A stretch of 64,000 bases of DNA from Homarus americanus. Its lineage: Eukaryota > Arthropoda > Malacostraca > Decapoda > Nephropidae. Positions 12,043-24,816 of the stretch are shown here, in pieces. A model generated the notes under the pieces. That model was not told the origin of the DNA. It worked only from the letters and a program-made list of their open reading frames with translations, and did not search any database. The first letter of the stretch is position 1. Each line of letters starts with the position of its first letter. The translations under genes were made by a program, and so were the position numbers. The stretch covers positions 1 to 64,000 of the forward strand of contig NW_024742402.1 in NCBI RefSeq assembly GCF_018991925.1. Reading direction: 5' to 3'.

Positions 12043-12770
12043 ACACGTGACGAAATGTCAACTAAACTTTACCTTAACGAGGGTACATTACAGGCCACAT
12101 ATTATCCTCATTATACTTAGTTAACATTCATGCTAATTCAGCGTCGCCTCTTCACTTTTAACCCGTTATGTTATGCTAATTACGTAAGTCAAGTTAGGTG
12201 CTTGAGTATGTTCGACGTGGTGCAAATTTACACTGACAACTTAACGCCTCAGGTCTGCCATGTTACGCTAATGAAACGGATTTTCTCAGATTTTGTAATT
12301 TCATCTGTCGCCCAGGCTAGTTATTTCAACCCCGAGGACCAGATGCTCGGTTCATATTAAGAGTACCAACACGGACAGACAAGTGAAGATTCATCTGGCA
12401 GGGATATATGGACTCGTTCGGGGTGCCTAACAAACCCATCCCTCCCCCCCTCAGTGACACATTTAACACCTTTGAGTCCTGAAGGGTTAAATCATCGTCC
12501 TCAAAGGAGTTAAAAAGAAGTTACAGCAGTCCTTCATCCTCCTATTTGGAATGGCGTTCTTTGGTATGAGGAGCAACTCAAGCTGGCAACTGGGGAGGGG
12601 GCTGGTGAATCGCGTTAGACGGCAGTTAATAATGTTTCACTTGTTGGATATGGAAATGGACTTCAGGACGGCCGGTAAATTTCGTGGGCTTTCAATCCGG
12701 GTGCCCGAGTAAATCACGACAGCGGACAATGGAGCGATCACTAAGACGAACGACAACACCCTTGGCCCAA
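12043..12770. other. Single-copy DNA, no gene recognised
   Basis: Short open frames only. The 76-codon frame at 12130-12360 has no domain I recognise. Confidence 0.45.
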
Positions 12771-12777
12771 CTTACTT

Positions 12778-13055
12778 ACAACCCCCCTCCCCCTCTCTAT
12801 ACCTTCTCTCCTTCACACACTTTCCCTTCTATAATCTCCCCTCTCTCATCTTTTCTCTTTCTTCTCATTCCTCCATGGTTCCTTTCGTTATTGCTTCCTT
12901 TACCTAAGTCTCTCTTCTCATTCAGCACCTTCTCTTCACCTCCCGTCAATGTGATTCTCCTTTATATTCTTTGCCTATCCCTCTTATCTCTCACCCTAAT
13001 CTCACAGTCCCTCTCTTAATTCCTCTCCTCCCTTTCTTCCCTCCACCCCCTGATG
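12778..13055. repeat. Pyrimidine-rich low-complexity tract
   Basis: Mostly C and T with CTCTC and CCTTC words but no fixed period. The open frame across it is a composition artefact. Confidence 0.7.
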
Positions 13056-13849
13056 TGACAGTCAGTGTCTTACATATCGCTGAACGAGTCACAAATTAAT
13101 TTTAGACCATCTTTTAATCGGAAAAATTCATGACACATTAAATGTAACAAGTGTTTAATTAAATACTATTAATACTTCACAGTGAAATAAATATTTAAGG
13201 TAAATCAATAATTAGTATCTGTATTGCAATATGTTCTGAACTAAATAATGTATGTTGTAAAGGTTGAAAAAAAAATTATGATTTAAAATTTTCCCCATTC
13301 ACGTGATGAAATTAACAGTGTATAATGTTTACGGCTTCAATGCAGTAAATAATGAAGAGCCATAACAAATACACTACATCAATATACGCAGAGCTGCCAG
13401 CAGTCACTCCGCCGCCAGTCACAGATGGCACTGAAGTATTACAGCTGCCATGCTGAACACATCCGAGCCGAGAACACAAATGCTGTATTATTGACATTGC
13501 GTCCCGATTGAATTATCCTTTTAAAAACTAATCTGCGAGAATGGCCCGAACGGTGTTTTGACAGGCTATTTTTGCTATGGCGTATCTAAAACCGATATCA
13601 ATTCAGCTGAGTAGAGTCGAGTTGACGGAAGGTGCGTGATGAGGCTAATATAATAGTGTTTACAGGTAGTCTAGTTCCTTGCCTTGGTTTATTGCGTTAA
13701 TGAACATTCAAGTAAATCCCGTCGTCAAATTCTGCTTTCGTAAAAAATAATAAGCTGATGTTTGGCGAGGGTCACCATTACACTAGATACTAATTATTCT
13801 GTATTCAACTGGATTCAAGTATACTGTAAATAAAACGATAATCAATTAC
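13056..13849. other. Single-copy AT-rich DNA, no gene recognised
   Basis: AT-rich sequence. No motif supports an exon or RNA gene. Confidence 0.5.
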
Positions 13850-14265
13850 TCGATGAGGGCGGATCCAAGAATATCAAGAAAAGAGTGAGGGAAAACTTTT
13901 TCGGAGTGAGAATTGTGAACTCTTGGAACAATCTGCCAGAAAGTGTTGTGACAGCACCGAGTGTGAGCTCTTCTAAGTCTAGACTTGACCAACACTGGAG
14001 CAGGTTCCGATACATTCAGGACAGTTCATGCCCAGTGCATGACAACAGTGCGTAACAGCGACGTAACCGATCGCCCAAGCGGCTAACAAGCCGATCAGTG
14101 GTGAAGAGGATAAAAGTAAAAAAGAAAAAGAGCACAGCTGAGTTTTTTCCTTGAGGGTAGGGGCGCTGTAAGCTCCCTTATTAATACTTTTATTTAATCT
14201 GACCGATGTCATGGGCATTTTGAGACCGTGTGCACTTGATATTAGGAGATATTCTAAGGTCAATA
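13850..14265 (+). mobile_element. CR1-like LINE fragment, extreme C-terminus and 3' UTR
   Basis: The frame from about 13852 to the stop at 14053-14055 contains NSWNNLPESVVTAPSV followed by SRLDQHW. This closely follows the terminal block (WN-LP--VV-A-S-----RLD--W) of CR1-type and related LINE reverse transcriptases. Its start is a truncation, not a real start codon. The following ~200 bases, up to about 14265, are a probable 3' UTR. The fragment has no intact catalytic part. Confidence 0.72.
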
Positions 14266-15496
14266 ATAATTATTTTTTACTATACAAAAACACCTACATT
14301 AAAGAAAAAAATATCTGAATTTTCTGATGGCAAAGGACCGGACCCTCAGGAACCTTTCCTATATCGATGGTCAAAACTCACCTTCTTAGGAATGTTTTAA
14401 GGAGGACCGTGTCGATCATCGTCAAGTAAACATATTAACACTTATCCTCACCTCCACAATATGAAAAACCCAAGGTACAATTTTCAGGCAATTTAAAGTC
14501 GGAAAATAATGGGTTACAAACTTATCATTTAATTATAAGTTCCTTGTCTACCTCCACACACGGAAACATCCACTCTGTTTATCATTTAATCTTAAGTTAT
14601 TTATTTTAACTTTTGAGAAAGATTCTAAATATATCCCAATAACAAAGACGTAATAGGATGTTAACAAGCAAACTTTTCGAAAAAAAGCACAAAAAAAACA
14701 CTGAATTCCTGCGATGCGATGTATTATTCCGTCGACAACACACATTACAAACTGTACAACCATTGACAGTGACTGACATTTTGGTGACATCTAAAATAAA
14801 ATACAAAATAAAATAAAAATAAATAAAACTGAAAGATCATTGGGTTACACAACACATGGAAAACTGAATGACTTGTATTATTTCATCATGACTGAACCAG
14901 AGCTCAATTGCTTCGCTTCTGTTAATCAGGCTAAAAAAAAATAGAGTAAAAATGCTATGACGCAAAACGTATTCCTCATACAATTCTTATTTGTATCTCT
15001 AAGTAAGAAAACTTTTGTCATCTATGGAAAATTTACCCAAAGTAAGTGTTAAGGGCGCACCTACATGGTAAAGTATTACCACGGTTTTGTATCGTCATAC
15101 GCTAGGGGTGGTGAGGTAATGGCCTCCTCGCCGCTACTTAAGGAAATTCGAGGTCTTTATACTTTAATCAGTACTCAAATTAATAATCCATAAAAAAAAA
15201 TTGTTTTTATGGAAATCCCGAGTAAAACGAGAGTATAGTAAAGACTATAATTATATTTAGGATTTTATTTTTTTTAAGATGAGATAAGAAGACAAATTTG
15301 TTCTATGACAACTTTCTCGCATTTTACCCATAACCGATATATCGTGAGTTGAAAATCAGAAAACTACTAGAAAAGGTATTCCTGCGTATGGTGCCACCAA
15401 CCGAATCTCAGAAATTTTATCTTTGCAATCAATAGTTTAGACAATTCTAAGACACTTTTCTTCTATGACGTTTCCTTCGCAAACGATCCAAACCAA
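14266..15496. other. Single-copy AT-rich DNA, no gene recognised
   Basis: Long A and T runs and no conserved coding block. Two minus-strand frames of 66 to 80 codons near 14.55-14.81 kb lack any recognisable domain. Confidence 0.5.
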
Positions 15497-15598
15497 CTTA
15501 CCTTACCTAGCCTAACCTTAAATAACCTAACCTAACCAACTTACCTTACCTTGCCTAACCTAAAATAATACACTTACATCCTAGGTTAGGTTAGGTCA
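15497..15598. repeat. Inverted telomere-type repeats (CCTAA then TTAGG)
   Basis: AACCTAACCTAACC at 15524-15537 faces GGTTAGGTTAGGT at 15584-15596, with further CCTTACC and CCTAACC words between. The two arms match at 13 of 14 positions and could form a hairpin. The order CCTAA then TTAGG is the opposite of what an end-to-end telomere fusion leaves. Confidence 0.75.
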
Positions 15599-17063
15599 TT
15601 AATGTTAAATAATTGGTGGTGGTAACGCCCGCTTTTGTAAGCTATTACCGATAATTAATCCAGCCTATGTTGTAGGAACTATTCCCACAAATTAAGGTAA
15701 AATTACGTTTCACTATCAATTGGTTTTTGGCCAGATATCTAGGTTATTCCCATGGTATTTGGTGTGACTCATTCTAATTTGACTTTTATTTCCGTCGGAA
15801 ATGAGTCTTTTTTAATTCCCCCCCCTCATTGAACCTGACGTAACTAACAGAAGAAACCTACCTAACCTTTTAACTTCCTTGCCGGGGGACAGACCCCCGC
15901 ATACTAAACAGAAAGTAATTATTTTGATATGCGGTACCACCGAAAACAACTTTGTTAAGCGTCATGGTGTAATTTTACTCTCTATTGTGACGTAAGAGTA
16001 AGTTGGACCGAGTAGGTCACAGGCAGACGACACGCGGTGACTGCAGATTGGCGTGGATTTACCATCTCGGTTACAGTATTATTAATTTGCGACGGAAGTG
16101 GTATTAAAAGAAGTGGTTGCCATTGAAGAGATATAACTTCTGGTGAACCCAAAATTGCTCTAACCCAATTGGGCGTGAAACTGCAATAATACCCAAATTA
16201 ACCTATCATTTGTTTTAAGAAATAAACACGACATCAGTAATTTGCTAATAAACGCATAATGTTTACATTGTGACCAAAGACCTGGGCCAGTGTTGTCTGT
16301 AATGCTCCATGTGACTCACATGAGAAAGGTCTGTCGCACTGATGAGCGTCTTACTAAGTCTGCCGCCGACGAACACCAAATGATGCAGCCAAACCCAACC
16401 TTCTCAGTGAATCATTGATCACCAAATACTAAAAACTGGCCAACATACTGCTAGTACCCACTGCTGTCACCCCTCACACACACACTCCTCCACAGTTACC
16501 ACACGTATTTATGAATGGACTAACCGAAAAAGGGACGCACATTATCATTGCACTACGAACTTAAGCAATTTGATAACACTCATTTTCATTAAAAACAACG
16601 CATAATTATAATCAATTTGGTACATAATTGATTTACTAAAAATCATTTATGAAAAAACAACTAAATCCTACCGAATATTAAACCACATTCAGTGTCGGAA
16701 ATTAGTACTATTTAAGCTGATATTTTTCCAACACCAATAACATTTTGAGTTATTAGTATTAACCGGTAATTAGAAAGGCTTATTATTTGGGGATAAAAGA
16801 TATTATTTATAAATCCGATAACACTTTATTGTACGGATGAAATTAACTATCAATTATATTTAATGACAAAAGTGTCTCTTAGGTTCACACAATAAATAAC
16901 GTCTTTTTCCTCAACTTTCACTAAAATGTTTATTTAAATGCATAGAAAGAGAGTCAGGCGGCGTGACACAGACTACGACTTAAATTTACTTAGGAAGCGA
17001 CAGCAGGCCGTGACCTACAACCCTTCATCTAGTGACAGAAAATCACTGCCTGATTATAGCAGC
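15599..17063. other. Single-copy AT-rich DNA, no gene recognised
   Basis: No exon, tRNA box or transposon end is recognised. A CTGATGAG near 16341 superficially recalls a hammerhead ribozyme but lacks the second core. Confidence 0.5.
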
Positions 17064-19752
17064 ATGAGCCACTGAGACATACGAACCACTGAGCCATAAG
17101 AAGAACCACTGAGCCATAAGAACCACTGAGCCATAAGAAGAACCACTGAGCCATAAGAAGAACCACTGAGCCATAAGAAGAACCACTGAGCCATAAGAAC
17201 CACTTTGCCATAAGAAGAACCACTGAGCCATAAGAAGAACCACTGAGCCATGAACATAAAAGAAGAACCACTGAGCCATAAGAAGAACCACTGGAGCCAT
17301 AAGAACCACTTTGCCATAAAAAGAACCTGGGCCATAAACAGAACTCGAGCCATAAGAACCACTGAGCCAAAGAAGAACCACTGAGCCATAAGAAGAACCA
17401 CTGAGCCATAAGAAAACCCTGAGCCATAAGAAGAACCACTGAGACATAAGAAGAACCCCTGAGCCATAAGAAGAACCACTGAGCCATAAGAACCCTGAGC
17501 CATAAGAAGAACCACTGAGACATAAGAAGAACCTTGAGCCATAAGAAAACCACTGAGCCACATAAGAACCTGAGCCAAGAAGAACCACTGAGACAAGAAA
17601 CTGAGCCATAAGAAGAAACCACTGAGCCATAAGAACCCTGAGCCATAAGAAGAACCACTGAGAAAAAGAAGAACCCTGAGCCATAAGAAGAACCACTGAG
17701 ACATAAGAAGAACCCTGAGCCATAAGAAGAACCACTGAGCCATAAGAAGAACCACTGAGCCATAAGAAGAACCACTGAGCCATAAGAAGAACCACTGAGC
17801 CATAAGAACCACTTTGCCATAAAAAAGAACCCTGAGCCATAAGAAGAACCACTGAGACATAAGAAGAACCCTGAGCCATAAGAAGAACCACTGAGCCATA
17901 AGAAGAACCACTGAGACATAAGAAGAACCACTCAGCCATAAGAAGAACCATTGAGACATAAGAACCACTGAGCCATAAAAAGAACCACTGAGCCATAAGA
18001 ACCCTGAGCCATAAGAAGAAGAACCACTGAGACATAAGAAGAACCACTGAGACATAAGAGAACCACTGAGACATAAGAAGAACCACTGAGACATAAGAAC
18101 CACTGAGCCATGAGAAGAAACCAAGAGACATAAGAACCACTGAGACATAAGAAGAATCATTGAGACATGAGAACCACTGAGCCATAAGAAGAACCACTGA
18201 GCCATAAGAAGAACCATCTGAGACATAAAAAGAAACTACCGAGCCATAATGAAGAACCATTGAGGCATAAGAACCACTGAGCCATACGAAGAACCATTGA
18301 GGCATAAGAACCACTGAGCCACAATAAAAAACAAAGACAACAAAAAGAACCACTGAGCCAAAAGAAGAACCAGAGCCATTAAAATCACCGAATCACAAGA
18401 AAAACACGGAGCCATAAAAAGAACCACTCAAGCCGTAAGAAGAACCACTGAGCCATAAGAACCAGTGAGCCATAAGAAGAACCACTGAGACATAAAAAGA
18501 ACCACTGAGCCATACGAAGAACCATTGAGGCATAAGAACCACTGAGCCATAAAAGAACCACCGAGCGTAAGAAGAACCACTGAGCTATAAGAAGAACCAG
18601 TGAGCCATAAGAACCACTGAGACATAAAAGACCACTGAGACATGAGAAGAACTACTCAGCCATAAGAAGAACTATTGAGACATAAGAACCACTGAGCCAT
18701 AAAAGAACCACTGAGCCATAAGAAGAACCCTGAGCCATAAGAAGAACCACTGAGACATAAGAAGAACCACTGAGACATAAGAAGAACCACTGAGACATAA
18801 GAAGAACCACTGAGACATAAGAACCACTGAGCCATGAGAAGAACCAATGAGACATAAGAACCACTGAGACATAAGAAGAATTTGAGACATGAGAACCACT
18901 GAGCCATAAAAAGAAACCACTGAGCTATAAGAACCAGTGAGCCATAAGAAGAACCACTGAGCCATAAGAAGAACCACTGAGACATAAAAAGAACCACCGA
19001 GCCATACGAAGAACCATTGAGGCATAAGAACCACTGAGCTAATAAGAAACAATGAGACATAAAAGGAACCACTGAGCCAAAAGAAGAACCAGAGCTATTA
19101 GAACCACTGAATCACAAGAAGAAACACGGAGCCATAAAAAGAAATAACTGGGCCATAAACAGAACCACTGAGATATAAGAACCACTGAGCCATAAGAAGA
19201 ACCACTGAGCCATAAGAACCAGAGCCATTAGAAACCACTGAATCACAAGAAGAAACACGGAGCATAAAAAGAACCACCAAGCCGTAAGAAGAACCAGTGA
19301 GCCATAAGAAGAACCAGTGAGCCATAAGAAGAACCACTGAGACATAAAAAGAACCACTGAGCCACTACGAAGAACCACTGAGCCATACGAAGAACCACTG
19401 AGCCACATGAAGAACCATTGAGGAATAAGAACCACTTAGCCATAAAAGAACCACCGAGCCGTAAGAAGAACCACTGAGCATAAGAAGAAAGTAGAGCCAT
19501 AAGAAGAACCACTGAGACATAAAAAGAACCACTGAGCCATACGAAGAACCATTGAGGCATAAGAACCACTGAGCCATATGAAGAACCATTGAGGCATAAG
19601 AACCACTGAGCCATAAGAAGAACCACTGAGCCACAAGAACCAGAGCCATTAGAACCACTGAATCACAAGAAGAAACACGGAGCCAAAAAGAACCAGTGAG
19701 CCATAAGAAGAACCAGTGAACCATAAAAGAACCACTGAGACATAAGAAGAGG
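17064..19752. repeat. 17/20-bp minisatellite with higher-order structure
   Basis: Units alternate between GAGCCATAAGAAGAACCACT (20 bp) and the 17-bp form lacking one AGA. From about 18.2 kb, rarer variants recur in blocks: GCCATACGAAGAACCATTGA next to GGCATAAGAACC, and AATCACAAGAAGAAACACGG at 18391, 19110, 19241 and 19661. This shows higher-order organisation. Minus-strand open frames up to 436 codons, rich in Ser/Gly/Leu/Trp/Phe, are repeat artefacts. Confidence 0.95.
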
Positions 19753-21414
19753 CTCGTGTACACCTGTGGTCAAAGTGACGCTGAGTGTAAGGGCTGCCTT
19801 GCAAATCGAGAGTAAAAAACAGTTTGAGGAGGAGCCGTCAACGTGTTCATAGTCCCAGCGTGTCACCTCCCTCCCCAGCAATGTGATTAGATAGAGAGAT
19901 ACAAGGCCCTTCCTCACTCCCCAGAGAAGATAGCAGTTGAGTGAAAAATGAGCCCGGTGAAGACTATGGTGAGACAGGTAAGAGAGATTCGGGCTACATA
20001 TAACTACATAAATCTCGTTAGTGAAGAGCAACTGCATGATGTAGAAGAGGGAAATAATTAGGTGAATTTGAACAGAGTGAGAGGCAATGTGAGGAGAGGG
20101 CCGATGAACCATTAGTTTTAATGATGGTTATATATATTACTAGAGAGAATATGACAGGAGGGTGTGGTAGCGGCTGGGTGATTTATCAACAAGAGACAGG
20201 CCAACAACACCATGTATAATCAAAATATATCAAAGGAGTGAGTAGTGAGGTTAGTGCTTAAAATATTCAATATGCTTGAGAGCCAAATTATTCAGGTTTA
20301 AGACACTCGCACGAAGAAGTAGAATATCATCAGGAAGACAAGTCGAGCTCATATGAAAGGCAAAAAGTTGCAAAAATCATCAAAGGTGAATTCAGGCCAA
20401 AGTTGAAGGGGTGTGGGGGGTGGGTGGCCCTGTCAATGAATTTACAAACACATGGATTTTTCTTTAGGAATTTCTTCTTCGCCATGAAAATAAATGCTAA
20501 AATTAAATGGATTTAGTAAGAAAAAATAAAATGCTATGAAATTGAGTTTATTCTCGTTACTAGCAGACATGTATTTCAGCACAAGTCAGGATGTGCAAGG
20601 GACTATAAAAACACCTCATTGTGGCTATAAGGAAATGTTAGCCGAGTACAGTCAGTTCGGTTAAGGTGTGTGTAAAGTGAAGGACCAAACCATGACGAAG
20701 GCAGCAGCTCAGGTCACGGTGTAGACTTTACGGGTGAGTGAGATTCTCTGTAACCATAAGCGAGCTTCCCTACGATAATTAGTTACTACGATAAGGATAG
20801 CATATGTAACCCCATATCACGTCCTATTGTTTGAATAAGTTAAGAAATGTAATTATCTCTTTGGAGTTCACCCACAACGACAGATGGACGAGTCAAGTGG
20901 AGAACATAGTATTAAAGAATTAAAAGAGAACTCAGCACAAGAGAACAAGAGAATATAAGTAAAAAATGAAAAGGAATGAATAAGATCGATTAACAGACTA
21001 ACTCCCTTAACTATACGACCCTGAATAGAGGAAAACAACAAAGAGTGATTTAGAAATTCCTGTATGTAGATGACCTGGTACTCGTGAGAGAGAGAACATG
21101 GACTGAAAACCACCTGCAGAAGCCGAGGGTAATGCGAGTACTGGGAGGGGAGGGCAGAGGATGCAGACGAACACACTAGGGAGAATAACAATGTCCTTTT
21201 ACACAAGCTGGTAGTTCTGTAAACCTGTGAGAGACAAAGAACAATGATAATGACAACAGGAGAAAAGGTGGAGAGAAGGACAAAACCAGAAGGGAGAAAA
21301 GCAGAGAATTATGAAAGACAAGAAGATAAAAGACACAAGAGAAAGGAAAAATTACTGGAGTCCTATGTGATCCAGGCAAGCAGGGGTAGTTCAGGGGCCA
21401 CAGCACTAACACGG
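19753..21414. other. Mostly single-copy DNA, no intact gene
   Basis: No intact coding region is found. At 21057-21086 a plus frame reads FLYVDDLVLV, like the catalytic box of a LINE reverse transcriptase. An in-frame stop lies immediately upstream and the downstream residues do not support it. Confidence 0.45.
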
Positions 21415-22280
21415 ACAACAGAGAAGCTGCAGGTCGGGGACAACAAGAGGGCCAAGTCGTGACACAGGAGAGGCTGCAGGTCGGGACAACAAGAGAGGCT
21501 GCAGGCCGGGGACAACAAGAGGGGCAGCAGGTCGGGACAACAGGAGGCTGCAGGTCGTGGACAACAAGAGAGGCTCAAGTCGTGGACAACAGGAGAGGCT
21601 GCAGGTCGGGGACAACAAGAGAGGCTGCAGGTCGGGGACAACAAGAGGGGCTACAGGTCGGGGACAACAAGAGAGACTGCAGGTCGGGGACAACAAGAGA
21701 GACCTGCAGGTCGGACAACAGATGAGGATGCAGGTCGGGGACAACAAGAGAGGCTACAGGTCGGGGGACACAACAAGAAGAGGGGCTACAGGTCGGGGGA
21801 CAACAAGAGAGACTGCAGGTCGGGACAAGAAAGACTGCAGGTCGTGGACAACAGGAAGCTGCAGGTCGTGGACAAGAGAGGCTGCAGGTTGGGGACAAGA
21901 GAGGCTGCAGGTCGGGGACAACAAGAGAGTAGGTAAGGGACAACAGGAGGCTGCAGGTCGTGACAACAAAGAGGCCAAGTCGTGACAACAGGAGAGGCTG
22001 CAGGTCGGACAACAAGAGAGGCTACAGGTCGTGACAAGAGAGGCTGCAGGTCAGACAACAAGAGAGGCTGCAGGTCGGGGGACAAATGAGAGGCTGCAGG
22101 TCGGGGACAACAAGAGAGGCTGAGAGTCAGGGACAAAAAGAGAGGCCAGGTGGGACAACAGGTGAGGATGGTGGGACAACAGATGAGGATGGATCGGGGA
22201 CAACAAGAGAGGCTGCAGGTCGGGGACAACAGATGAGATGCAGGTCGGGACAACAAGAGGCTACATGTCCGGACAAACAA
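21415..22280. repeat. 26-bp minisatellite, GTCGGGGAC subfamily
   Basis: Units contain GGCTGCAGGTCGGGGACAAC followed by AAGAGA. Variants include GTCGTGGAC and shorter forms. The array grades into the related subfamily near 22.28 kb. Confidence 0.93.
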
Positions 22281-24205
22281 GAGAGGCTACAGGTCGTCGA
22301 CAACAAGAGAGGCTGCAGGTCGTCGGACAACAAGAGAGGGCTCAGGTCGTCGACAACAAGAGGAGCTACAGGTCGTGGACAACAGAGGCTACAGGTCGTG
22401 GACAACAAGAGGGCTACAGGTCGTGGACAACAAGAGGGCTACAGGTCGTGGACAACAAGAGAGGCTACAGGTCGTGGACAACAAAGGAGGCTACAGGTCG
22501 TGGACAACAAAAAGAGCTACAGGTCGTGGACAACAAGAGAGGCTGGGTCGTGGACAACAGAGGCTACAGGTCGGTGGACAACAAGAGAGGCTACAGGTCG
22601 TGGACAACAAGAGGGCTACAGGTCGTGGACAACAAGAGCTGGGTCGTGGACAACAAGAGAGGCTGCAGGTCGTGGACAACAAGAGGCTACAGGTCGTGGA
22701 CAACAAGAGACTACAGGTCGTGGACCAACAGAGACTACAGGTCGTGGACAACAAGAGGGCTACGGGTCGTGGACAACAAGAGGCTACAGGTCGTGGACAA
22801 CAAGAGAGGCTACAGGTCGTGGACAACAAGAGAGGCTACAGGTCGTGGACAACAAGAGAGGCTACAGGTCGTGGACAACAGAGACTACAGTCGTGGACAA
22901 CAAGAGGCTACAGGTCGTGGACAACAAGAGGCTACAGGTCGTGGACAACAAGAGAGGCTACAGGTCGTGGACAACAGAGAGGCTACAGGTCGTGGACAAC
23001 AAGAGACTACAGGTCGTGGACAACAAGAGACTACAGGTCGTGGACAACAAAGAGACTACAGGTCGTGGACAACAAGAGGCTACAGGTCGTGGACAACAAA
23101 GAGGCTACAGGTCGTGGACAACAAGAGAGGCTACAGGTCGTCGACAACAAGAGGCTACAGGTCGTCGACAACAAGAGGGCTACAGGTCGTGGACAACAAG
23201 AGGCTACAGGTCGTGGACAACAAGAGAGGCTACAGGTCGTGGACAACAAGAGGCTACAGGTCGTGGACAACAAGAGACTGGGTCGTGGACAACAGAGAGA
23301 CTACAGGTCGTGGACAACAAGAGGCTACAGGTCGTGGACAACAAGAGGGCTACAGGTCGTGGACAACAAGAGAGGCCACCAGGTCGTGGACAACAAGAGG
23401 GCTACAGGTCGTGGACAACAAGAGGGCTGAGTCGTGGACAACAAGAGGCTACAGGTCGTGGACAACAAGAGGCTACAGGTCGTGGACAACAAGAGACTAC
23501 AGGTCGTGGACAACAAGAGGCTACAGGTCGTGGACAACAAGAGAGGCTACAGGTCGGGGACAACAAGAGAGGCTACAGGTCGTGGACAACAAGAGGCTAC
23601 AGGTCGTGGACAACAAAGAGAGGCTACAGGTCGTGGACAACAAGAGGCTACAGGTCGTGGACAACAAGAGGCTACAGGTCGTGGACAACAAGAGAGACTA
23701 CAGGTCGTGGACAACAAGAGAGACTACAGGTCGTGGACAACAAGAGCTACAGGTCGTGGACAACAAGAGGCTACAGGTCGTGGACAACAGAGAGGCTACA
23801 GGTCGTGGACAACAAGAGGCTACAGGTCGTCGACAACGAGAGCTAGGTCGTGGACAACAGAGGCTACAGGTCGTGGACAACAAGATACAGGTCGTGGACA
23901 ACAAGAGGCTACAGGTCGTGGACAACAAGAGAGGCTAGGTCGTGGACAACAAAAGAGGCTACAGGTCGTGACAACAAGAGACTACAGGTCGTGGACAACA
24001 AGAGAGGCTACAGGTCGTGGACAACAAGAAGACTACAGGTCGTGGACAACAAGAGGCTACAGGTCGTGGACAACAAGAGAGGCTACAGGTCGTGGACAAC
24101 AAGGAGGCTACAGGTCAGGGACAACAAGAGGGCTACAGGTCGTGGACAACAAGAAGGCTACAGGTCGTGGACAACAAGAGGCCAGGTCGTGGACAACAAG
24201 AGAGT
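22281..24205. repeat. 24-26-bp minisatellite, TACAGGTCGTGGAC subfamily
   Basis: About 75 units containing GGCTACAGGTCGTGGACAAC followed by AAGA or AAGAGA. A GTCGTCGACAAC variant clusters near 22.29-22.36 kb and recurs near 23.14-23.17 and 23.83 kb. The plus strand lacks stops in all three frames over long distances, giving spurious frames up to 586 codons rich in Arg/Gln/Thr/Gly. Confidence 0.95.
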
Positions 24206-24660
24206 TGATATGTATCTGGAGAAGAGGAAGGAAAGGAAGAGTTTGCTGGAGATGAGACAGGAAATTGAGATGAAGAAATATTTTAAGAAGAAACCTCGTT
24301 GGTAGTGAGTTGTGGTGGCCGGGACCTGCTGAACGGGAGGAGAGGCTGGCGAGGAGAGGAAAGGAGGAGGAGGAGGAGAGGCTGGCGAGGAGAAAGGAGG
24401 AGGAGGAGAGCTGCTGAGAGACAGAAACAGAGGAAAGGAGGAGGAGAGGAGGAGGAGGAGAGGAGGAGGAGGAGGAGGAGGAGGAGGAGAGAGGCTGGCG
24501 AGGAGAGAAGAAAAAGGGAGGAGGAAATGAGGAGAAGGAGGAGAAGGAGGAGGAGGAGCAGGGAGGAGGAGGAGAGAAGGAAGCAAGTGGTGAGAGGAAG
24601 AGGAGGAGGAGGAGAGAGAGGAGGAGGAGGAGAGGCAACGGTGGAGAGGAGCTGTCACAT
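24206..24660. repeat. Purine-rich GAG/GGA repeat tract
   Basis: Imperfect GAGGAGGAG runs with interspersed AGAGGCTGGCGAGGAGA words. The strand is almost all purine. Open frames on either strand are compositional. Confidence 0.85.
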
Positions 24661-24717
24661 GAGGGACAGAGAAGGAACAGTAAGTGTGTTTGACAAACCT
24701 TACCAGACCAAGAAAAA

Positions 24718-24729
24718 AATTATATATAT

Positions 24730-24815
<86 letters not shown>
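24718..24815. repeat. (TA)n microsatellite
   Basis: About 48 TA dinucleotides with one phase shift near 24740. The tract is fully self-complementary. Confidence 0.96.

Positions 24816-24816
<1 letters not shown>

Noticed and set aside
15524..15596. Telomere fusion scar
   Set aside because: A fusion would give TTAGG followed by CCTAA; the order here is the opposite.
16335..16390. Possible hammerhead ribozyme (CTGATGAG followed by CGTC/GACG pairing)
   Set aside because: The required GAAA core is AACA here and no matching third stem with a cleavage site was found.
17029..18353. Ser/Gly/Trp/Phe-rich minus-strand frames resembling silk or membrane proteins
   Set aside because: Overlapping frames are equally open and follow the 17/20-bp unit; unit changes break each frame.
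22086..24255. Arg/Gln/Gly-rich open frames of up to 586 codons
   Set aside because: They come from a 24-26-bp array that is open in all three plus frames.
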